In this document: positions 37,163 through 44,181 of the stretch, in pieces
Position numbering within the stretch: the first letter of the stretch is position 1
Layout: every line of letters begins with the position of its first letter
DNA from: Gp6-AA40 sp963742105
GTDB taxonomy: Bacteria; Acidobacteriota; Vicinamibacteria; Vicinamibacterales; UBA2999
Assembly: GCA_963742105.1 (NCBI GenBank)
Contig: CAVUKN010000007.1
Location: 2,218,271 to 2,282,270 of the forward strand
Length of the DNA stretch: 64,000 nucleotides
Direction: 5' to 3'
Notes under the pieces: generated by a model
What the model saw: only the letters and a program-made list of their open reading frames with translations
Databases searched by the model: none
Told to the model about the DNA's origin: nothing
Program-made: the position numbers and the translations under genes

Positions 37163-37744
37163 GTGAACGCAAATCGGTTACGAATCGTGCGGATCGCCTC
37201 GATCGTCCTGTTGGGTGTCGCCGCCGGGAGCGTGATCGCCTACGCGGCGACGACTGTGTTCAGGCAAGACGGCAAAAGCAATTACATTGGATTGTGGCAC
37301 GGGCCAGCTCAACTGACGGCGCGGGTCCTCACGACCCCGGTCGGTGAGATCACCGGCGCCTGGCACTATCATCCCGGCTTCGTCTACAACGTCGTCACCC
37401 AAGGCACGATCACGATCGAGGACGGGTGCGGAGACATCCACCAGTACTCGAAGGGAGAGGCATTCGAAACCTCGGAGGGCCGCGTCCATCGCGCCTACAA
37501 CCTCGGAAGCGAGGATGCGATGGAACACAACATGTTCGTGAACCCGCCGGATCGGCCGATCACCGTCTTCATTCCCAACAACGAACAACGGTGCGGACCG
37601 CCGAGCACGGTCGACGAGTGCCGGCACCATGGATGGGAACAATTCAACCATCCGTACCCGTTCGCCAATCAGGGCGCATGCATCGCCTACGTGAATAACC
37701 GGAAGCGGACCACGGTCTTCGTTCCCGAAGACCCGCTCCCGTAA
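37163..37744 (+). CDS. Membrane-anchored or secreted cupin
   Basis: The GTG at 37163 follows GGGGAGGGC and opens 193 residues. The N-terminus (VRIASIVLLGVAAGSVIAYA) is one hydrophobic span or an uncleaved signal. The cupin barrel shows ITGAWHYHPGFVYNVVTQGT with metal ligands in HYHPG, then IEDGCGDIHQYSKGEAFE and RVHRAYNLGSEDAMEHNMFV with the late motif. Cysteines in the tail (RCGPPSTVDECRHHG) suggest a disulfide. Enzyme or sensor role unknown. It is divergent from the winged-helix regulator and might be its target; this is an inference from position only. Confidence 0.78.
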   Translation: MNANRLRIVRIASIVLLGVAAGSVIAYAATTVFRQDGKSNYIGLWHGPAQLTARVLTTPVGEITGAWHYHPGFVYNVVTQGTITIEDGCGDIHQYSKGEAFETSEGRVHRAYNLGSEDAMEHNMFVNPPDRPITVFIPNNEQRCGPPSTVDECRHHGWEQFNHPYPFANQGACIAYVNNRKRTTVFVPEDPLP

Positions 37745-37791
37745 TCACTGGACCAGCGGTCGTCGATTTCGACGCTGCCACGACAGCTCAA

Positions 37792-37816
37792 GGTTGGCGT
37801 GCCTGGCACGCCAACT
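37792..37816. terminator. Bidirectional palindromic hairpin between convergent genes
   Basis: GTTGGCGTGCC and GGCACGCCAAC form an 11-bp perfect inverted repeat around a single T. It lies between the convergent cupin and the gene ending at 37886, consistent with termination on both strands, although no T-run follows. Confidence 0.55.
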
Positions 37817-37885
37817 CGCTCGTGAGGCGATCCAGGACTCCTGCGAGGCGCCGATCCCGTGCGGCCCGACGTTCGACTGGAGCCG

Positions 37886-38365
37886 CTACTCCTTCTCAAA
37901 CACCACGGTGTTGTGAACCGGCGTGCCCTCCGCATTCGTTCCGACAGCCGTGGTGGTGAGACTCTTGCCATCGTCCGCGAGCGTGACCCTCAACGTCCCT
38001 CTCACTTGCCCGTTGACGCTCAGCACGCGCTGAAAGGAACGATCATCAATTCGGGCAAAGGCCTCCCGCGCATTAGGTTCCCTTGAGCCTTCCGCCTTCA
38101 CCTCTTTGCCGTCAAGTGCTGCCGTTCGTGTGAGGTGGGTGTGCGTTCCATCGGCGTTGTCCGCGTCAACCGTCATCGTGAACGCGTCGCCGTGCCGCTC
38201 GATCTTGATTGTTTGCCTCCTAGGCTTGGGACCGGGATCGAAGTTCGATTTGCCGGCCTTCATTTTCCAGGTGCCAAAGAACGCCGGGTTCATCGTGTCC
38301 CCGGCTACAAGTGAGCCGGATATGCCGAGAACGGCGATAGCAGTGGCGACAATCAGGTTCCGCAT
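37886..38365 (-). CDS. Small secreted lipocalin-like protein
   Basis: The ATG at 38365 opens MRNLIVATAIAVLGISGSLV, a signal peptide, then AFFGTWKMKAGKSNFDPGPK, a GTWK-like lipocalin start, and a beta-rich body (QTIKIERHGDAFTMTVDADN, SFQRVLSVNGQVRGTLRVTL). The length of 159 residues suits one small barrel. Upstream in-frame codons to 38455 add 30 residues without a signal and are rejected. Binding of a hydrophobic ligand is inferred from family type. Confidence 0.68.
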   Translation of the reverse strand: MRNLIVATAIAVLGISGSLVAGDTMNPAFFGTWKMKAGKSNFDPGPKPRRQTIKIERHGDAFTMTVDADNADGTHTHLTRTAALDGKEVKAEGSREPNAREAFARIDDRSFQRVLSVNGQVRGTLRVTLADDGKSLTTTAVGTNAEGTPVHNTVVFEKE

Positions 38366-38472
38366 GGACGACCTCGTACGGATGTGGCTATCAGAGTCAC
38401 CGGGACCCTTGATGTCAAAGTTCTTTTCTGTCACGTAACCCACGCTTGGCGACAACGAGGAGAGCGTGATCT

Positions 38473-38582
38473 GTCCTGGGCATCCCAGTTGTCCTAAGAG
38501 TTCTTACCCGGATTGGTTTGTGTGTAAACAGAAATCAGGGATGGATGGGATGGAAGTCTTGGGCCTGCTGGGCAGGGCGGCA
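38473..38582. repeat. Nonamer-palindrome family A, copy 1
   Basis: Three tandem 9-bp units (GTCCTGGGC, ATCCCAGTT, GTCCTAAGA) start at 38473, then TTCTTACCCGGATTGG. The right arm, GGATGGAAGTCTTGGGCCTG, is a diverged inverted copy. About 80 percent identical to copy 2 at 54996. A short CCCACGCTTGGCGACAACGA leads in at 38439. Confidence 0.65.
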
Positions 38583-38777
38583 GATCGTCTCCCGTCGACG
38601 CGAGTTCGCTTCTCGGGAATGCGACGAACCGCTCTTGATACTGATCCGACGTGTGCCTAACATCCAATTAAACGCTCTTGGCTGGTTTCGACTCGGCATG
38701 GACTCGGCTGAAAGGATCGGCGCGATCGGAGGCGCTGTCCTTGATTACACGGTAGCATCGCCGAACTCGGGGCCACC

Positions 38778-39184
38778 TTGCGCGTGCGATTCGAGGCGCC
38801 GACCCTTTCCGAAACGTTTCGAAGGCTCGTCGGCGAGATCGAGACGACCAACGGCATCGTCTACGTCGAGGCTGGAAAGTGCCGATTCGGCGTCCGGGCG
38901 TGCATGATCCACAGCATTGACGTCGCTGGCCCAATCGCATCCTGCGCATTGTCGTCAACCCACGCCGCGATCGCGACGGCCTGATGAGAGCCATCGGGCA
39001 CGAACTCCAGCACGCATGGGAGGTGCTGCAGGTGCCGGGAGTCACGACGACTCAGGCGATGTTCTTCAACGCCGTCGGACTCGCTCCGGACGTACACTTT
39101 CCCATTCGGTTCGAAACGGACGAGGCCATCGAAGCAGGCGAGCGGATCGAGGGAGAGGTAAGGAGAGGACGAGCCGAGCACTGA
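38778..39184 (+). pseudogene. HELQH metalloprotease remnant, frameshifted
   Basis: The frame from 38778 reads LSETFRRLVGEIETTNGIVY then VEAGKCRFGVRACMIHSIDV, parallel to the intact gene at 28709. It fails near 38930. The continuation NRILRIVVNPRRDRDGLMRA then IGHELQHAWEVLQV, in a neighbouring frame, carries HELQH and ends at 39184. One C in a CCC run explains the break. The N-terminal signal peptide region is missing, so this is probably an old remnant. Confidence 0.6.
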
Positions 39185-39599
39185 ACCTGACTGTCAGTCG
39201 CGTAATCGCAACGGGAGACCCTTTCGATGAACGGCTCCGGCTCAATACTACCCGTGAACCTTCAGCAGTTCTTGGCCTGAACCTGATGGACTGGATGAAT
39301 GCAGGGCCTGCGGCCTTTAGAGAGCTCTGTGCGTGTGCGCCCCTCTTTTTGTTTCATGGCGCTGAACCAGAATCTTGAAGTTGGGCTGCAGACAGCTGGT
39401 ACTGCGAGAGTCACGCGATTCACGGCTGGATGTATAGCGAAGGGACGATTTCGGCTGCGCGATTAAGCAACCTGCATGGCCGGTGGGCACGCGACGTTCG
39501 GCCCGTAGGCCCTGCTTAGTCGCGCAAGTGCAGATCCCCGGTGCGTCGCCACCGCGGAATCACTCGAGAGTAATCCGCGCCGCCCTCCACTGCCGCGCG
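39185..39599. other. Stretch without a gene, carrying a hairpin half-repeat
   Basis: About 415 bp. GCTCTGTGCGTGTGCGCCCC at 39324-39343, plus TC, matches the 5' half of hairpin family C (21 of 22 identical to the copy at 33818), but the 3' half is absent. No gene is convincing here. Confidence 0.5.
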
Positions 39600-39605
39600 T
39601 ATACT
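39600..39605 (+). promoter_or_regulatory. Probable promoter -10 hexamer of the kinase gene
   Basis: TATACT lies 10 nt before the GTG at 39616, so the predicted transcript would start about 4 nt before the start codon. No clear -35 is seen. Confidence 0.4.
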
Positions 39606-39615
39606 CGCGTCTCAC

Positions 39616-42240
39616 GTGGCCCTCACCCCTGGCGGCCGAATCGGCGTCTACCAAATCATCGCCGGCATCGGGGTCGGCGGCATGGGTGAGGTGTATCGAG
39701 CAACCGACACGACGCTTGGTCGCCAGGTCGCGATCAAAATCCTGCCGAACGCCTTCGCATCTGACCCCGACCGCGTGGCGAGATTCGAACGCGAAGCGAA
39801 GACACTCGCCTCGCTGAATCATCCCCATATCGCCGCGATCTATGGATTCGAGAAAACCGCCGGCGTGCACGCCCTTGTGATGGAGCTGGTCGAGGGCCCC
39901 ACGCTCGCCGACCGGATCGCGGCGGGTCAACTTCAGGTGGGCGTGGCGTTAGCGATTGCGAAGCAGATCGCCGACGCGCTCGATGCGGCCCACGCGCAGG
40001 GCGTCGTCCATCGCGACCTCAAGCCGGCAAACATCAAAGTGCGTCAGGATGGCACTGTGAAGGTGCTCGACTTTGGCCTCGCGAAAGCGCTCGACATCGT
40101 CGGTGTCCCCGCCCATGCGTCGCAGTCGCCCACGATGGCCAGTCCCACGATGACGCGCCCCGGCATCGTGATGGGCACGGCCGCGTACATGAGTCCGGAG
40201 CAGGCCCGTGGGCAGGCCGTGGACAAGCGGACCGATGTGTGGGCGTTCGGCTGCGTGCTGTACGAAATGCTGGCCGGCCGCCCCGCGTTCGAAGGTGAAT
40301 CCGCTCAAGACATCCTCGCTCGAGTGATCGAACGAGAGCCTGAGTGGAGCCGATTGCCGGTGCGATTGCCTGTGCGCGTACAGGAGATCCTCCAGCGTTG
40401 TCTCGAAAAGGATCCGCGGAATCGCCGTCGGGACATCGGCGACGTCCGCCTCGAGATCGAGCGCGCGCAATCGGAGCCCGCGTTGGACCCAAGCCTCGTG
40501 GTCGAACGCGCGTCGAATCGTCGCCTGCGACTCGCGTGGATCGCCGCCGCCGTATTGGCGGTTGCGCTCGCTGCTGCTGTCGCCCGGCCGTATTTCACGA
40601 CCCAGGCTCGGCCGCCCGAGACGCGCCTCGACGTCGGCACACCTGAAATGCCCGACCCGACGGCTTTTGCGATCTCACCAGAGGGACGACGAATGGTATT
40701 CTCGGCGCTCCGAGACAGACGGCCTCAGTTGTACCTGCGGTCACTCGATGGGGACACGGCCGCACCCCTAAGCGGCACCGAAGGGGCGGGCTGGCCCTTC
40801 TGGTCTCCCGACGGTCGCTCTATCGGCTTCTCTGCGGACAGCCAACTCAAGCGCATCGACCTCGACGGCGGGCTGGTCCAGACGCTGACCACAGTTGGGA
40901 ATTTTCAAGGTGGAACGTGGGGGCCTGACGGGCAGATCCTGTTTACGGGCATAGGGGAATTTCAATTGTTCCGCATTCCAGACTCGGGCGGCGATCCCGT
41001 GGCCGTGACGAAGAAACAACCGGGCGAGGCCTCGCACCGGGTTCCGCTGTTTCTGCCCGGCGGCAGGCAATTCGTGTTCTTTGCGACGGGAACGCAGGCT
41101 GTTCAAGGAATCTATCTCGGCTCACTGGATGCTCCTGACGTCACGCGGCTCACAGAGGCTGATGCGGCCGGTGGCTACGTCGGCACCCGGTCGGCGACTG
41201 GCTGGCTCTTGTTCGTACGCCAGGGCGCGCTCGTCGCCCGCCGGCTCGATCCGGCGCGTCGTGAACTCACCGGCGCTCCCGTAACGGTCACTGAATCCGT
41301 CGGCGTCGGCCTTGTAAATGCCGCCGTTTCCGTGTCGGCGACTGGCGTGATCGCGTATCGCACGGGTGCTACCAATCCGCGTCAACTCACCTGGTTCGAC
41401 CGGTCCGGCAGAGCCCTCGGCCCACTGGGCGAATCGAATCGCGATGACCAGATCAATGTCGAGCTCTCACGCGACGGCCTTCGAGCCGCGGTCCAGCGTC
41501 AGAACAATCGGGGTGTGTGGGTCATCGATTCAGCCAGAACGTCACGGTTCACCTTCGAGAGAAGTGGTAACGGGTGGCCGCTCTGGTCGCCCGACGGCAC
41601 TCGAATCGTTTACGTGTCCAACAAGACAGGCTCAAGCGCCTTCTACCAGCGAGCCTCGGACTCGAACGACCCCGGCACAGACGAACGGCTTGCGACGGGG
41701 ATTCCTTGCGACTGGTCGCCGGATGGCCGCTCGCTCTTGTACATGGCGGGCACGGACGCGAGTCGCCAGGACCTCTGGGTATTCCCGATGGAGGGAGACA
41801 GGAAGCCGTTCCCGTTCTTGCGCACCACCTTCAACGAATTGTGGGGACGATTCTCACCCAATGGGCGCTGGGTGGCCTACCAGTCCGACGAATCCGGACG
41901 CTACGAGATCTACGTGCGCCCGTTTCCAGGGCCGGGCGCATTCGTACCGGTGTCGACTTCGGGCGGCATTCATGCCCGGTGGGCCCCGAACGGAAGGGAA
42001 CTGTTCTTCGTTGCGCCCGATGGCCAGCTGATGGCAGCATCCGTCACGGCAACGGGTACAACGCTCGACGTGAGCACCCCCGTGGCGCTGTTCCAGACGA
42101 AGATGGTCGGCGGCGGAAACGCCCTACCTGGTTTCCGCCACCAGTACGACATCGCGCCAGATGGCCGATTCTTGATCAACATCGCGAGTGACTTGACGCC
42201 TGTCCCGATCACGCTGATTCAGAACTGGAAGGACCGCTGA
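39616..42240 (+). CDS. Serine/threonine kinase with TM span and TolB/WD40-like propeller
   Basis: The 874-residue protein has an N-terminal protein kinase domain (about 10-275): glycine loop GIGVGGMGEVY (17-27), Lys41 in VAIKIL, catalytic VVHRDLKPANI with Asp134, DFG with Asp152, and GTAAYMSPEQARG as the APE-region. A membrane span (LAWIAAAVLAVALAAAVA, from about 306) is followed by an extracytoplasmic propeller with repeated PD40/TolB blades such as FWSPDGRSIGFSADSQLKRI, LWSPDGTRIVYVSNKTGSS and RWAPNGRELFFVAPDG. Such receptors sense ligands outside and phosphorylate proteins inside. The start codon is GTG with a TATACT hexamer close by. First of three in this block. Confidence 0.9.
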   Translation: MALTPGGRIGVYQIIAGIGVGGMGEVYRATDTTLGRQVAIKILPNAFASDPDRVARFEREAKTLASLNHPHIAAIYGFEKTAGVHALVMELVEGPTLADRIAAGQLQVGVALAIAKQIADALDAAHAQGVVHRDLKPANIKVRQDGTVKVLDFGLAKALDIVGVPAHASQSPTMASPTMTRPGIVMGTAAYMSPEQARGQAVDKRTDVWAFGCVLYEMLAGRPAFEGESAQDILARVIEREPEWSRLPVRLPVRVQEILQRCLEKDPRNRRRDIGDVRLEIERAQSEPALDPSLVVERASNRRLRLAWIAAAVLAVALAAAVARPYFTTQARPPETRLDVGTPEMPDPTAFAISPEGRRMVFSALRDRRPQLYLRSLDGDTAAPLSGTEGAGWPFWSPDGRSIGFSADSQLKRIDLDGGLVQTLTTVGNFQGGTWGPDGQILFTGIGEFQLFRIPDSGGDPVAVTKKQPGEASHRVPLFLPGGRQFVFFATGTQAVQGIYLGSLDAPDVTRLTEADAAGGYVGTRSATGWLLFVRQGALVARRLDPARRELTGAPVTVTESVGVGLVNAAVSVSATGVIAYRTGATNPRQLTWFDRSGRALGPLGESNRDDQINVELSRDGLRAAVQRQNNRGVWVIDSARTSRFTFERSGNGWPLWSPDGTRIVYVSNKTGSSAFYQRASDSNDPGTDERLATGIPCDWSPDGRSLLYMAGTDASRQDLWVFPMEGDRKPFPFLRTTFNELWGRFSPNGRWVAYQSDESGRYEIYVRPFPGPGAFVPVSTSGGIHARWAPNGRELFFVAPDGQLMAASVTATGTTLDVSTPVALFQTKMVGGGNALPGFRHQYDIAPDGRFLINIASDLTPVPITLIQNWKDR

Positions 42241-42342
42241 AACAGCCGCACATTCCGGCGCACATCGCACCGGGCCCATCGCTGCATCGACACTCCCGCC
42301 CGGCACTCTGAAGAGGGGAACGAAGCCTCGCGATGGTGTGCG

Positions 42343-42426
42343 GCCCAACAACGGCTTGGAGCCGTCGCGCCCACTGTACCGTGCAGTGATGTCATTACAG
42401 CACGCGGCTCAAGCCGAACGTTACGC
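42343..42426. other. attC-like recombination site
   Basis: GCCCAAC (R'' type, RYYYAAC) is followed by AACGG and CTTGGAGCC; 60 bp later come GGCTCAAG, a 6-bp spacer and GTTACGC (R' type, one mismatch to GTTRRRY). CTTGGAGCC and GGCTCAAG pair with one extra G, the extrahelical base typical of attC. No integron integrase or second site is visible. Confidence 0.5.
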
Positions 42427-42515
42427 CGAACACCAAACCGGGACATTAAATCCCCCAAGCGCCAGAGTCAGGGGCCATCGGGAAACGATTTCCTCGCGTC
42501 CGACACACGAGCGCC

Positions 42516-42852
42516 ATGCCGAGTGTTAGAGTCCCCGGACGTGGCCATGTGCCGCTGGAGCATCAACGACAACTGCACAGTACGAATCCTCTGGAGCGCC
42601 TGAACAAAGAGAGATCAAGCGGCAGTCCAACGTGGTGGGCATCTTTCCGAATCCGGCGCGGTGGTTCGATTGGTGGGGGCGCTCCTCCTGGAGCAGGACG
42701 ATGAGTGGGCCGTCGCGGAGCGCCGGTACTTCAGTGCCGAGTCGATGAAGCAGACGACCACGCCGGGCTTGTCGACGACGACTCAGGAGATTCTCGCGGC
42801 GATTGCTAAGCAACCGAACTCAGGACCAGTGCGCCTGAATTCCACCACTTGA
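42516..42852 (+). pseudogene. IS256-family transposase C-terminal remnant
   Basis: HVPLEHQRQLHSTNPLERLN is followed by EIKRQSNVVGIFPNPA in one frame and VVRLVGALLLEQDDEWAVAE then RRYFSAESMKQT in another. These are the conserved end of IS256 transposases (the STNPLERLNKEIKRR block and the GALLxEQ-[ND]-[DE]-EW block). Two frame changes occur within 150 bp, and the N-terminal catalytic part is missing. The element is dead and is close to the attC-like site. Confidence 0.75.
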
Positions 42853-42966
42853 CGCGACACTACCTAGACCGCACTGGCCTGACGGACACGCAGCACCGAG
42901 GATGAGGGTTCCAAATGAGGCCGGGCGGCGAGACGTGAGCGGCCCGGTACGCGGTATTACTCGCGG

Positions 42967-43428
42967 CTAGAGCCATCGGCGAACGCGCGCCTGATAGGCA
43001 ACGTACTCGCTACCGAACAATGACGTTAGAGCCCGTTCCTCAGGCACGATTTGGAAGCGGTTAATGTAAAGGACGTACACGGCCAACAACACGAATACCA
43101 GCGCGTTCAGCAAGAACAGCGCCCAACCGGTTAGCATCATCAGACCGCCCACATACATGGGATTGCGAGAGAGTCGATACGGGCCCCACGTCACCAATGA
43201 AGACGAGGAGTGAAGCTTTATTGGGTTCACGGTTGTGTTGGCTTTGCGGAACGTGGCCACACCCGTCGCGCCGGTCACAAATCCCACCACCCCAAAAGCC
43301 GCGCCGAGCCACGCATGCCCCGGTAGATCGAAGCCCAGTCGCCATGTAGCGTGCGAGACGAGCCACATCAACACGCCAGTGATTACGACGACGGCTGGTG
43401 GTGGAATTTTCGATTCAAGGGAAGCCAT
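42967..43428 (-). CDS. Isoprenylcysteine/phospholipid methyltransferase-like membrane protein
   Basis: The ATG at 43428 opens a 153-residue protein with four hydrophobic spans. Between them lies the conserved block WGPYRLSRNPMYVGGLMMLT, and near the end EERALTSLFGSEYVAYQARV, both typical of PEMT/ICMT-type methyltransferases (the RNPMYxG and EE-x-x-L-x-x-x-F-x-x-Y motifs). Methylation of lipids, isoprenyl or small hydrophobic substrates using SAM is the family activity. No operon partner; flanked by the IS256 remnant and the LigD remnant. Confidence 0.8.
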   Translation of the reverse strand: MASLESKIPPPAVVVITGVLMWLVSHATWRLGFDLPGHAWLGAAFGVVGFVTGATGVATFRKANTTVNPIKLHSSSSLVTWGPYRLSRNPMYVGGLMMLTGWALFLLNALVFVLLAVYVLYINRFQIVPEERALTSLFGSEYVAYQARVRRWL

Positions 43429-43729
43429 AACGGGCATCCTATGCGGAATGGACGATCACCGTGACCATCGTCGCTCGCGAGCCTGGCGCAACGCGCGCCT
43501 TTGGCGGGCCATCAGTCGCGCACCTCCGTTCGTCTGCGTAACCCCCGTTCCTATCAGGGTGCTGAAACCCCGCGGCGTGCAACCTGGTTCTCCTGCGGAC
43601 GCTGCTGGCGAGGCAGGCGTGAGCACGGACCGCCGAGCAGACGACCGGACGCGCCGACCAGCGCCTGGCGGCCACCGAAACGCAGCAGGGTCGGCCTCAT
43701 AGAGTGTTGCAGGCCGAGCGGCACTTGGG

Positions 43730-44090
43730 CTGGTCGCGTTCGATGAGGAAGGCAGGCCGTCGTTCAACGCCCTTCAGAACTACGGGTCGCGAGCTGCACC
43801 GGTGGTGTTCTACGTCTTCGAGGTGCCCATGCTACCTCGCTCCCCTGAACGCGCCCCTTCCAGACCTCATCGCCTCGGTGAAGGCACAGGGCTTTGAAGG
43901 ATTGGTCGCCAAGCGCCGGAACAGCAAGTACGAATCCGGCCTGCGGACGGGTGCGTGGCAGAAGATGCGCGTCAACCGGGGACAGGAGTTTGTGATTGGT
44001 GGCTACACAATGGGAACGAAGACCCTCGACGCGGTCGTGTTCGGATATTACGAGGGCGACAAGCTGACGGGCTCAAGTCACCTCAACTGA
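43730..44090 (+). pseudogene. ATP-dependent DNA ligase (LigD ligase domain) remnant
   Basis: LVAFDEEGRPSFNALQNYGS then APVVFYVFEVPML is the middle of a LigD-type ligase domain. After a deletion of about 25-30 residues and a frame change near 43838 it resumes as PLNAPLPDLIASVKAQGFEG, LVAKRRNSKYESGLRTGAWQ and MRVNRGQEFVIGGYT, ending with GYYEGDKLTGSS. The catalytic KxDG lysine motif lies upstream and is absent. Only about 120 of roughly 320 ligase residues remain. Confidence 0.72.
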
Positions 44091-44181
44091 ACAGTCACGC
44101 CGCGGAGTCCGGTGCCGAGATGATGACTCTGCCCTCGTAGGGAGCGCCCGCGGGTTTCCCCATACAATGGCCCAGAATCCG

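Noticed and set aside
38466..38660. Open frame reading CPGHPSCPKSSYPD over palindrome copy 1
   Set aside because: The Cys-Pro pattern is produced by the 9-bp repeat itself; other copies of the repeat do not keep the frame open to the same extent.
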